DNA of 5,372 nucleotides from Alphaproteobacteria bacterium (GTDB taxonomy: Bacteria; Pseudomonadota; Alphaproteobacteria; Micropepsales; Micropepsaceae). Made by a program: the position numbers and the translations under genes. This document shows, piece by piece, positions 1-5,372 of this stretch. The stretch is taken from NCBI GenBank assembly GCA_003246795.1, contig QKCS01000163.1:1-5372 (forward strand), in the 5' to 3' direction. The notes beneath the pieces are model-generated. The model saw only the letters and a program-made list of their open reading frames with translations, was not told where the DNA came from and did not search any database. How positions within the stretch are numbered: position 1 is the stretch's first letter; each line of letters opens with the position of its first letter.

Positions 1-78
1 CGTTAAAATTTGCGAAGCAAATGCACTGCTTTGGACTATCCATGTTGAACGCCTGCTTAGGCCTCGACTGTGTTAGAT
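1..78 (-). other. Probable attC site, truncated by the window edge
   Basis: Read on the minus strand, the site would begin 13 bases after the cupin stop codon with ATCTAAC (78-72), which fits the R'' consensus RYYYAAC. A perfect 6-bp hairpin, ATTTGC-GAA-GCAAAT, lies at 8-22 and could be the apex of the folded site. In that case the total length would be about 130 bases, like the long VCR-type sites, and the R' box (GTTRRRY) would lie outside the window. The placement, just behind a cassette gene and in the same orientation as the two better sites, supports the call. The missing R' box is why confidence is moderate; it could also be plain non-coding DNA. Confidence 0.45.
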
Positions 79-91
79 GTCGGGCCTGAGC

Positions 92-435
92 TTACTCTTT
101 CCTGACTATATCGACCGAGATCTTCACTGCCGGAATCGTTCCTCTGTTCTCAAGCCAGTTTGGGGTGTTCCTATCCTCGGGCCAGCCCACACCCGGCCCA
201 TAGTAAGTAGCGACTCCATTTCGATGGTCAGTGATGGTTCCCTGCAGTATGTAGATGGTGCCTGGTCTGTCTTTATGGTCGTGAACCGGGCCGAAGACGC
301 CTCCAGGCTCGATAGTCGCCATACGCATTCGAGTTGGCGCTCTGCCATGCCCTCGATCTCAGGGCCGAGGTCAACGGTTGCAAGTAACTTCACAGTAACA
401 CCTTTCGTCTCAGGTGCCACTTGTTCGTTGCTCAT
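92..435 (-). pseudogene. Small cupin-domain protein, frameshifted
   Basis: No specific function can be named; it resembles short single-domain cupins of about 115 residues. The gene starts at ATG 435-433, behind GGAGA at 445-441, and the first frame reads to the residues AERQL. Homology-like sequence then continues in another frame as RMRMATIEPGG. The shift lies at about 329-333, where CAACTCGAATG would need one more base (CAACTNCGAATG), so a single base seems to be missing. The joined product would be about 114 residues and cytoplasmic, with no signal peptide. Cupin motif 1 is seen as HDH followed by RPGTIYILQG, with the usual glutamate replaced. Motif 2 is seen as PGVGWPEDRNTPNW, with Asn where a His metal ligand is normally found. 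The gene sits in a cassette between two attC sites. The frameshift may be real decay or a sequencing error; without it the first frame ends near 124. Confidence 0.75.
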
Positions 436-440
436 CGTGC

Positions 441-445
441 TCTCC
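441..445 (-). promoter_or_regulatory. Ribosome binding site deciding the cupin start
   Basis: GGAGA on the minus strand is 5 bases upstream of the ATG at 435-433. This spacing favours that ATG over the in-frame TTG at 447-445, which overlaps the Shine-Dalgarno element itself. The site lies inside the cassette, about 15 bases after the recombination point in the attC at 455-517, so the cupin cassette carried its own ribosome binding site. Confidence 0.6.
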
Positions 446-454
446 AATCTGAGG

Positions 455-517
455 GCCTAACGCTCGGCGTCGCGAGCGACGGCGCGCAGCGCCGTCCGCT
501 GCATGCTGTTGTTAGGC
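455..517 (-). other. attC: attC recombination site of the ACR3 cassette (63 bp)
   Basis: The outer boxes are a perfect 7-bp inverted pair: on the minus strand R'' GCCTAAC at 517-511 and R' GTTAGGC at 461-455, matching RYYYAAC and GTTRRRY. Between them is an imperfect palindrome with an 8-bp perfect core, GACGGCGC/GCGCCGTC (478-485 and 489-496), and a 3-base loop. The stem extends to AGCG/CGCT if one G on one arm is left unpaired, the kind of extrahelical base used by integron integrases to choose the strand. Length, box sequences and position 46 bases after the acr3 stop all fit a canonical attC. Recombination is expected between G461 and T460 (minus-strand bases). Confidence 0.88.
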
Positions 518-1703
518 GCGCTTTCATGCGATCGACGCACAGTCCCAACTCCCGTTCCGGCGATCATCCGGAATGCCCATCGTTGGCCGCGCCCAGACTA
601 AACCATCTCCGCCCCAGCCACAGCGACACACTCACCAGCCCGATCAGCACCGGCACCTCCACCAGAGGACCCACCACGGTTGCAAAGGCCACGTCGGAGG
701 TGATACCGAAGACCGAGATCGCTACCGCGATGGCCAGCTCGAAGTTGTTACCCGAAGCCGTAAAGGCCAGCGTTGCCGAACGCTCATAGTCCGCGCCGAC
801 ACGGCGGGCCATGTAGAACGACACGAAGAACATGATCACGAAGTAGAGCACGAGCGGCACCGCGATCCGCGCGATGTCGAGCGGCACCGCGACGATCCGG
901 TCGCCCTTCAGACTGAACATCACAACGATCGTGAAGAGCAAGGCCACAAGGGTCACCGGCGCAATACGCGGGATGAAGAAGCCGCTGTACCACGCGTCGC
1001 CCTTGATCGAGCGCAGGATGAAGCGACTGAGCATGCCACCGAAGAATGGAATGCCCAGGTAGATCAGCACGCTCTGGAATATCTCGCGCATGCTCACCTC
1101 CACGACGGCGCCCTCGAGACCAATCAGCGGTGGCAGGTACGTTACGAACAGCCATGCGTAGATCCCGAAGAAGAGCACTTGGAAGATGCTGTTCAGCGCT
1201 ACCAATCCAGCGGCGTAATCGCTGCTGCCCTTGGCCAGATCGTTCCATACGAGCACCATCGCGATGCAGCGCGCCAGACCGACGATGATCAGCCCGACCA
1301 TATACTCAGGCCGGTCCTGCAAGAACAGCACCGCCAGTGCGAACATCAGCAAGGGGCCGATGAGCCAGTTCTGGATTAGCGAAACGGTCAGGACTTTCGA
1401 GTCTCGGAAGATCGTGGGCAACTTCTCGTACCGCACCTTGGCCAGCGGAGGGTACATCATGAGAATGAGGCCCAAGGCGATGGGGATGTTCGTCGTGCCC
1501 ACGGTGACACGATCGATGGCGTCGCGTACGCCTGGTGCGAACCGTCCGATGAGCACGCCGAGGGCCATCGCGAGGAAGATCCAAAGCGTGAGATAGCGGT
1601 CGAGGAAGGAGAGGCGGCGAACGGGCCTGGTCGCGACCGAGGGATCGGTGCCGCAGGCCTGACCCGATACCGAGACTGTGCGCGATCTATTCACAATGCC
1701 TAA
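461..1703 (-). mobile_element. Integron gene cassette carrying an ACR3 arsenite pump
   Basis: The cassette boundaries are set by the expected G/TT cleavage points in the R' boxes of the flanking attC sites: TTAGGC beginning at 1703 and the G at 461. This gives a 1243-bp unit with one gene, acr3, oriented toward its own attC (455-517) as in standard cassettes. There is no room for a promoter between the upstream attC and the gene, so expression should depend on transcription entering from upstream. No integrase gene or attI site is visible in the window, so the array is best described as an attC cluster lacking an integrase (CALIN-like), unless an integrase lies beyond the left edge. Confidence 0.82.
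564..1694 (-). CDS. acr3: ACR3-family arsenite efflux transporter
   Basis: Inner-membrane pump of 376 residues, normal for the ACR3 family, which exports arsenite (and in some members antimonite) using the proton gradient. About ten hydrophobic segments are visible, for example near residues 33-52, 68-82, 102-125, 205-228, 272-295 and 333-360. Family motifs are seen: LSFLDRYLTLWIF (28-40), MMYPPLAKVRYEKL (79-92), GLARCIAMVLVWNDLAKG (139-156) and ASGNNFELAIA (313-323). Cys143 and Glu319 are 176 residues apart, the same spacing as Cys129 and Glu305, the essential pair known from the Alkaliphilus metalliredigens Acr3. The start is GTG at 1694-1692. No ATG, GTG or TTG lies between it and the conserved LSFLDRY block, so it is the only plausible start and adds a 27-residue polar N-terminus. 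It begins 3 bases after the attC R' box; TAGG in that box is at best a weak ribosome binding site. No arsR, arsC or other ars gene is nearby. The reading frame is intact. Confidence 0.95.
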   Translation of the reverse strand: MNRSRTVSVSGQACGTDPSVATRPVRRLSFLDRYLTLWIFLAMALGVLIGRFAPGVRDAIDRVTVGTTNIPIALGLILMMYPPLAKVRYEKLPTIFRDSKVLTVSLIQNWLIGPLLMFALAVLFLQDRPEYMVGLIIVGLARCIAMVLVWNDLAKGSSDYAAGLVALNSIFQVLFFGIYAWLFVTYLPPLIGLEGAVVEVSMREIFQSVLIYLGIPFFGGMLSRFILRSIKGDAWYSGFFIPRIAPVTLVALLFTIVVMFSLKGDRIVAVPLDIARIAVPLVLYFVIMFFVSFYMARRVGADYERSATLAFTASGNNFELAIAVAISVFGITSDVAFATVVGPLVEVPVLIGLVSVSLWLGRRWFSLGAANDGHSG

Positions 1704-1761
1704 CGTTCACAATGAGAGGCGCGCCGCTTGCGGCGCGTCCCTCTCAATTGTTTTGTTAGAG
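1698..1761 (-). other. attC: attC recombination site between hydrolase remnant and acr3 (64 bp)
   Basis: On the minus strand the site runs from CTCTAAC (1761-1755) to GTTAGGC (1704-1698). The R' box fits GTTRRRY fully; the R'' box departs from RYYYAAC only at its first base. The inside is a strong hairpin: TGAGAGG/CCTCTCA (1713-1719 with 1740-1746) stacked on CGCGCCGC/GCGGCGCG (1720-1727 with 1730-1737), with a 2-base tip and a 2-base bulge (1738-1739) on one arm only. One-sided unpaired bases between stem blocks are typical of attC sites. The hydrolase stop codon TAA (1758-1756) lies inside the R'' box, and acr3 starts 3 bases past the R' box. The arms differ from those of the other attC while the core boxes agree, as expected for cassettes of different origin. 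Confidence 0.85.
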
Positions 1762-2121
1762 CGCAAAGCCTAGCTCCTTTGCGAACCCAGTGACCTTAGC
1801 TGCGGACTCTACTGCTTTTGCCTGAAGGAGAAAATGCGGCCCCTCCAACTCGATTAAGCGAGCCGAAGGCAATGTGCCCTTAATCAGCTTCCAGGCTGAT
1901 CGCGGGACAACACGGTCACTCTTACCTTTCAGGTAGAGCACCGGGACCGATACAGCGCGCAGCCGAGAGACAACGTCTACAGAGAGCACGGCGCGCAGCC
2001 GAGCGCGCCACGCCGAAGGCGCGACTCTCGCCATTGCCTGCGATAGACGGGCATGCCATTGTTTGGACGACCAAGAGCCGAGAAGCAAAGCCGCCGCAAC
2101 TCGGACGGGAATCCGCCACAC
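1756..2121 (-). pseudogene. C-terminal half of an alpha/beta hydrolase (5'-truncated)
   Basis: The 121-residue frame resembles the C-terminal half of alpha/beta-fold hydrolases, whose full length is usually about 250-280 residues. A helical, Arg-rich lid-like region (about 10-55) precedes the strand PVLYLKGKSDRVVP (60-73), which holds the likely acid Asp69. LELEGPHFLLQ-type sequence around 90-100 holds the likely catalytic His96. The N-terminal half, with the nucleophile elbow (GxSxG) and oxyanion region, is absent, so the product cannot be an active hydrolase. The nominal GTG start at 2121-2119 has no Shine-Dalgarno sequence and is simply the first start-like codon. The frame stays open upstream across the spacer without recognisable homology, so the truncation point is near 2121. 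The stop codon lies inside the attC at 1698-1761, so this was probably the gene of an upstream cassette whose 5' end was lost. The family is inferred from motifs only. Confidence 0.72.
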
Positions 2122-2137
2122 AGGAAAATGCGTTGAA

Positions 2138-2160
2138 TCCCGCGAACGCGGGAATGACGA
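2138..2160. repeat. REP-like palindrome
   Basis: TCCCGCG-AA-CGCGGGA (2138-2153) is a perfect 7-bp hairpin followed by ATGACGA. This resembles the dispersed CGCGGGAATGACG family of short intergenic repeats common in proteobacterial genomes. The right arm matches the usual form, while the left arm diverges beyond the stem (GAATCCCGCG in place of CATTCCCGCG). It is the main structure in the 90 bases between the pntB stop and the truncated hydrolase. In the transcript it could fold and protect or attenuate the 3' end of the pnt message; there is no T-tract to make it a convincing intrinsic terminator. The assignment to a repeat family is from memory of its form; copy number in this genome is unknown. 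Confidence 0.55.
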
Positions 2161-2212
2161 TGGCCGTCCGCCGTGTGTTTCGTTCGCGACTTGAGTCTCG
2201 TTCGGTGACGCC

Positions 2213-3616
2213 TTACTCCAGCGCCTTTACCATATCTTCCAGTGCCTTCTTCGCGTCGCCGAAGACCATCATGGTCTTATCCATGTAGAAGAGTTCGTTG
2301 TCGAGCCCGGCATAGCCGGTCGCCATGGAGCGTTTGTTCACGATCACGGTACGTGCTTTGTGCGCTTCGAGGATTGGCATGCCGTAGATTGCGCTGCCGG
2401 GAGTATGTGCGGCCGGGTTCACGACGTCGTTTGCGCCGACGACCAGCACGACATCGGTCGTTGGGAAGTCGTTGTTGATGTCTTCCATCTCGAAAACCTG
2501 GTCGTACGGAATCTCGGCTTCCGCCAGCAGCACGTTCATGTGGCCCGGCATGCGGCCGGCGACGGGATGGATCGCGTAACGCACGTTCACGCCTTTTTCG
2601 CCGAGCTTGACGGTCAGTTCCTTGAGGGCATGCTGTGCGCGTGATACCGCCAGCCCGTAACCCGGTACGATGATGACCGACTCGGCGTTTGCCATCATGA
2701 ACGCGGCGTCGTCGGCGCTCCCGGAGCGATAGGACTTCTGTTCGGCGCCGGCCGCGAGCATGCCGCCTTCTTGTCCGAAGCCGCCGAGGATCACGTTGAA
2801 AAACGAGCGGTTCATCGCCTTGCACATGATGTACGACAGAATCGCGCCGCTCGAACCGACCAGCGATCCGGAAACGATGAGCATGGAGTTGTTCAGCGAG
2901 AAACCGATGCCGGCGGCTGCCCAGCCGGAATAGCTGTTCAGCATCGAAATCACGACCGGCATATCCGCGCCGCCGATCGGGATGATGATGAGCACGCCGA
3001 TGATAAACGCGAGTGCGGCCATGAGTAGGAACGGCGCCCAGCCCTGCGTGACGAAGAACCAAATCCCGAACGCGAGCATGGCGAGCGCAAGAATCAGGTT
3101 CAGCCAGTGCTGGCCGGGGAAGACAACCGGCGCGCTGCGGAACTTGCCGGATAGTTTCCCGAACGCGATCACCGAACCCGAGAAGGTAATCGCGCCGACG
3201 AAGGTCCCGATGAAGAGTTCGACGCGATTGCCTCGGGGGATCTCGCCGCCATGCTGCGTAATGCCGAACGCCCACGGTTCGGCCACCGCGACGACGGCGA
3301 TGGCCACGGCCGCCAGGCCGACGAGGGAATGAAACGCGGCCACCAGCTCCGGCATCTTGGTCATCTGCACGCGGCGCGCGATCACGGTGCCGACACCGCC
3401 GCCGACGATAACGCCGCCGGCGATAAGGGCCAGGCCGGTGCCGCCGGTGTGAAGTCTCGCAATCAGGGCTATGGTGGTGACCGCCGCGATCGCCATGCCG
3501 ACCATGCCGAAGACATTGCCGCGACGCGCTGTCGTCGGATGCGACAAACCCTTAAGCGCTTGAATGAAGCAGATCGACGCGACCAGGTAGAGTAGGGTGA
3601 CGACGTTCATGTTCAT
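2213..3616 (-). CDS. pntB: NAD(P) transhydrogenase beta subunit
   Basis: Membrane subunit (467 residues, normal length) of the proton-translocating transhydrogenase. It holds the second part of the membrane domain II and the NADP(H)-binding domain III. Several hydrophobic segments span about residues 5-270. His96 in FHSLVGLAA and Asn227 in NSYSGWAAAGIGF are 131 residues apart, the spacing of the proton-pathway residues His91 and Asn222 of E. coli PntB. Domain III shows VPGYGLAVSRAQHAL (317-331) for nucleotide binding, VGANDVVNP (393-401), and NKRSMATGYAGLDN (427-440) for the NADP(H) 2'-phosphate region. The start is ATG 3616-3614, overlapping the pntAB stop as ATGA, with GGAG about 8 bases upstream. 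A second in-frame ATG at 3610 is possible but less well spaced. The frame could open further upstream to 3853, but that part lies wholly inside pntAB and is spurious. No frameshift or missing motif was seen. Confidence 0.97.
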   Translation of the reverse strand: MNMNVVTLLYLVASICFIQALKGLSHPTTARRGNVFGMVGMAIAAVTTIALIARLHTGGTGLALIAGGVIVGGGVGTVIARRVQMTKMPELVAAFHSLVGLAAVAIAVVAVAEPWAFGITQHGGEIPRGNRVELFIGTFVGAITFSGSVIAFGKLSGKFRSAPVVFPGQHWLNLILALAMLAFGIWFFVTQGWAPFLLMAALAFIIGVLIIIPIGGADMPVVISMLNSYSGWAAAGIGFSLNNSMLIVSGSLVGSSGAILSYIMCKAMNRSFFNVILGGFGQEGGMLAAGAEQKSYRSGSADDAAFMMANAESVIIVPGYGLAVSRAQHALKELTVKLGEKGVNVRYAIHPVAGRMPGHMNVLLAEAEIPYDQVFEMEDINNDFPTTDVVLVVGANDVVNPAAHTPGSAIYGMPILEAHKARTVIVNKRSMATGYAGLDNELFYMDKTMMVFGDAKKALEDMVKALE

Positions 3617-3927
3617 TTCTTTTTCTCCGCCGCCGGCTTTTCTTTCTTCTTGAACATCTCGAGCATGCGCTGCGTTACGAGAAAGCCGCCGAACACGTTG
3701 ACCGCCGCGAGCGCTACCGCGATCAGCCCGATGGTTTTGCCGAGGCCGGTCGCCGTCGCACCGGCGGCGAGCATCGCGCCGACGATGATGATCGCCGAAA
3801 TCGCGTTGGTCACGGACATGAGCGGCGTGTGCAATGCCGGCGTCACGGTCCACACGACGTGATAGCCGACGTAAATGGCCAGCACGAAGATCACCAGGTT
3901 AATGACGGTGGGATTGATGTGTTCCAT
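3613..3927 (-). CDS. pntAB: NAD(P) transhydrogenase alpha subunit, membrane part
   Basis: Small 104-residue membrane protein corresponding to the C-terminal membrane part of E. coli PntA, encoded separately as in Rhodospirillum rubrum-type three-gene operons. Three hydrophobic segments are seen at about 8-26, 40-58 and 66-86. The conserved stretch TPALHTPLMSVTNAISAI (29-46) identifies the family. It forms domain II with PntB. The C-terminus is a short Lys-rich tail (93-104, FKKKEKPAAEKKK), likely cytoplasmic. The ATG at 3927-3925 has AAGGA 8 bases upstream. The gene begins 16 bases after the pntAA stop and overlaps pntB by 4 bases, which suggests translational coupling and keeps subunit amounts balanced. 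Confidence 0.95.
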   Translation of the reverse strand: MEHINPTVINLVIFVLAIYVGYHVVWTVTPALHTPLMSVTNAISAIIIVGAMLAAGATATGLGKTIGLIAVALAAVNVFGGFLVTQRMLEMFKKKEKPAAEKKK

Positions 3928-3943
3928 TGATCTGTCCTTTTGA

Positions 3944-5068
3944 CTACTTTTTAGTTACCTGTCCGTCTTTGCACATCAGCGTCGCGGCGACGATTTCGTC
4001 TTCCATGTTGAGCGCGAACTTTCCTTCCTTGTCGATGACGAGTTTTAGGAAGTCGAGCAGGTTGCGCGCGTACAACGCCGACGCGTCGGCGGCGACGAGC
4101 GAAGGCAAGTTGCTTTCGCCGATAAGCGTCACGCCGTGTTTCACCACGGTCTTGTCGAGCTCTGACAACGGGCAGTTGCCGCCTTGTTCGACGGCAAGAT
4201 CGACGATCACCGAACCCGGCTTCATCGACTTCACCATCTCTTCGGTGATGAGTACGGGTGCCTTGCGTCCCGGAATCAGAGCCGTCGAGATGACGATATC
4301 GGCTTGCTTCACGCGCTCGGCGACCAACGCCGTTTGACGCTGCATCCAGCTCGCGGGCATCGGGCGCGCGTAACCACCCACACCTTGCGCGATCTCGCGC
4401 TCCTCATCGGTTTCAAACGGCACGTCGATGAACTTCGCGCCAAGCGATTCGATTTGTTCTTTCACGGCGGGGCGCACGTCCGACGCTTCGATGACGGCGC
4501 CGAGGCGCTTCGCCGTCGCGATCGCCTGTAAACCGGCGACGCCGGCGCCGAGCACGACGACGCGCGCGGCTTTCACGGTGCCGGCGGCGGTCATCAACAT
4601 CGGCATAAAGCGTCGATACTCGTTGGCGGCGAGAATAACGGCTTTGTAGCCAGCGATGTTCGCCTGAGAGGAGAGAACGTCGAGACTTTGCGCGCGCGTA
4701 ATGCGCGGTGCCGCCTCGAGCGCGAACGCCGTTACACCGCGCGCGGCAAGTTTGCCGAGACCGTCTTGATCGAACGGATTGAGCATGCCGACGACGATCT
4801 GGCCTTGTTTCAACAGCGTCTGTTCTTCGGCACGCGGTGTTCGGACTTTGAGCACGATCTCCGCTTGTCCGTAGACGTCCGCGGCGGAGCCGGCGACTTT
4901 GGCGCCGGATTGGGTGAAGGCGTCGTCGGTGACGGCCGCTTTCACGCCGGCGCCCGACTGCACAATGACTTGATGTAAGCCGCCGGTCGTGAGTTTCTTG
5001 ATCGTTTCAGGTGTGGCGGCGACGCGGGATTCCCGCGGCCATATTTCGGCCGGGACGCCGATTTTCAT
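3944..5068 (-). CDS. pntAA: NAD(P) transhydrogenase alpha subunit, NAD(H)-binding part
   Basis: Soluble domain I (374 residues) of the proton-translocating transhydrogenase; it binds NAD(H) on the cytoplasmic face and passes hydride to NADP+ on PntB. The N-terminus GVPAEIWPRESRVAATPETI (4-23) is the alanine dehydrogenase/transhydrogenase signature. PRITRAQSLD (121-130) carries Arg122, Gln127 and Asp130 with the same spacing as the RQD loop (Arg127, Gln132, Asp135) of the R. rubrum protein. VVVLGAGVAGLQAI (170-183) is the Rossmann GxGxxG, ending in ASDVRPAV (195-202). The length and the lack of membrane segments show it is the split form, not full PntA. ATG 5068-5066 has a strong AAAGGAG 6 bases upstream; the stop is TAG. 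It is first in the pntAA-pntAB-pntB operon. Confidence 0.97.
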   Translation of the reverse strand: MKIGVPAEIWPRESRVAATPETIKKLTTGGLHQVIVQSGAGVKAAVTDDAFTQSGAKVAGSAADVYGQAEIVLKVRTPRAEEQTLLKQGQIVVGMLNPFDQDGLGKLAARGVTAFALEAAPRITRAQSLDVLSSQANIAGYKAVILAANEYRRFMPMLMTAAGTVKAARVVVLGAGVAGLQAIATAKRLGAVIEASDVRPAVKEQIESLGAKFIDVPFETDEEREIAQGVGGYARPMPASWMQRQTALVAERVKQADIVISTALIPGRKAPVLITEEMVKSMKPGSVIVDLAVEQGGNCPLSELDKTVVKHGVTLIGESNLPSLVAADASALYARNLLDFLKLVIDKEGKFALNMEDEIVAATLMCKDGQVTKK

Positions 5069-5074
5069 GGTGTG

Positions 5075-5081
5075 CTCCTTT
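5075..5081 (-). promoter_or_regulatory. Ribosome binding site of pntAA
   Basis: AAAGGAG on the minus strand is separated by 6 bases (CACACC) from the ATG at 5068-5066. It is the strongest Shine-Dalgarno match in the window and confirms the pntAA start. Confidence 0.75.
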
Positions 5082-5213
5082 GCGGCATTATTCTTGCGAC
5101 GGCGCGGTGGGGTCGGCCGACGTGCCCGCCGATTCTAAAGCTTGATGGCGCTCAAAGAAATGCGCGCGATCAAGTCACTTAGCCGCGCGAAGGGGTACCC
5201 TGCACGGTTTGGC
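5082..5213 (-). promoter_or_regulatory. Spacer expected to hold the pnt operon promoter
   Basis: This non-coding spacer follows the alcohol dehydrogenase stop and precedes the pntAA ribosome binding site, so an operon promoter would be expected here. A TAGAAT hexamer at 5137-5132 on the minus strand is a fair -10-like element, but no good -35 lies at 16-18 bases: TTGAGC is only 12 bases upstream. No clear terminator for the upstream gene is visible. The promoter position is therefore a guess, and read-through from the dehydrogenase gene is equally possible. Confidence 0.2.
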
Positions 5214-5372
5214 TTAGAAGACGATTACGCCGCGCGCGTTCTTGCCTGCGGCCAGGTCGGCGAAGGCTTGGGGCGCTTCGTCGATCTTGTATCGATGGGT
5301 GATCAGCTCGTCGAGCTTAAGGCGTTTCGACTTGTAGAGCGACAGCAGGCGCGGAAAGTCTTCCTTCGGGCG
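5214..5372 (-). CDS. Zinc-dependent alcohol dehydrogenase, C-terminal end (partial)
   Basis: The last 52 codons of a gene whose 5' part lies beyond the right edge, ending in TAA at 5216-5214. The translation includes DFPRLLSLYKSKRLKLDELI, then THRYKIDEAPQAF and AAGKNARGVIVF. This is the typical C-terminus of medium-chain, zinc-dependent NAD(P) alcohol dehydrogenases (class III/AdhC-like group), in which the final strand returns to the catalytic domain and a G-K-x-x-R-x-V-I ending is common. The zinc ligands and Rossmann fold are outside the window, so the substrate cannot be named. It is on the same strand as pntAA, 145 bases upstream. Confidence 0.8.
   Translation of the reverse strand, partial: RPKEDFPRLLSLYKSKRLKLDELITHRYKIDEAPQAFADLAAGKNARGVIVF

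Noticed and set aside
325..340. Programmed -1 frameshift in the cupin gene
   Set aside because: There is no slippery heptamer or run of identical bases at the shift (CAACTCGAATG); a one-base deletion or sequencing error explains it better.
77..460. Plus-strand open frame covering the cupin and one attC box
   Set aside because: No ribosome binding site or recognisable motif; it is antisense to the cupin gene, whose motifs are clear.
573..1379. Long open frame on the plus strand opposite acr3
   Set aside because: Its translation is rich in His, Arg, Asp and Gln with no domain-like pattern, as expected for the antisense of a hydrophobic membrane protein; acr3 on the other strand is unmistakable.
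1713..1746. Strong hairpin read as an intrinsic terminator
   Set aside because: It has no T-tract on the minus strand and lies exactly between R'' and R' boxes, so attC is the better explanation, though it might still slow RNA polymerase.
1955..2003. 13-bp direct repeat GCGCGCAGCCGAG (1955-1967 and 1991-2003)
   Set aside because: It is in frame in the hydrolase remnant (RLRAV twice, 12 codons apart) and fits an Arg-rich helical coding region; two copies do not make a repeat element.
3617..3853. Upstream extension of pntB to 3853
   Set aside because: The added residues are Arg/His/Asp-rich and lie entirely within pntAB in another frame; the ATGA overlap and GGAG place the start at 3616.
5175..5220. 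Imperfect inverted repeat (CTAAGCC...GGCTAAG) after the dehydrogenase stop
   Set aside because: One mismatch in a 7-bp stem, a long loop and no T-tract; too weak to call a terminator.

Overview
The window looks like a GC-rich proteobacterial chromosome. The three-gene proton-translocating transhydrogenase operon (pntAA-pntAB-pntB) and the attC-type recombination sites suggest a beta- or gammaproteobacterium, but the sequence does not settle the genus. Every gene I can support lies on the minus strand, so transcription runs from high to low coordinates.

Right part (about 2213-5372), ordinary chromosome: the last 52 codons of a zinc-dependent (MDR-type) alcohol dehydrogenase, a 145-bp spacer, then a compact pntAA-pntAB-pntB operon. 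The first two genes are 16 nt apart; the last two overlap by 4 nt (ATGA). Together they encode the membrane enzyme that uses the proton gradient to exchange hydride between NADH and NADP+, and all key motifs checked are present.

Left part (about 1-2121), mobile region: three pieces of an integron gene-cassette array without any visible integrase (a CALIN-like layout). In transcription order they are: (i) the 3' half of an alpha/beta-hydrolase gene ending inside an attC site; (ii) a complete 1243-bp cassette holding an intact ACR3-family arsenite efflux pump; (iii) a cassette holding a small cupin gene broken by a 1-bp frameshift and lacking a usual metal-ligand histidine, followed by what looks like a third, long attC cut by the window edge. 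Two attC sites (455-517 and 1698-1761) are recognised with good confidence from R''/R' core boxes around an imperfect GC-rich hairpin.

The boundary between the two parts is the 90 bp between the pntB stop and the truncated hydrolase. It contains a REP-like palindrome. The array points the same way as the pnt operon, so cassette transcription could come from pnt read-through in place of an integron Pc promoter. The most interesting content is the arsenite pump as a stand-alone gene cassette in this integrase-less array.
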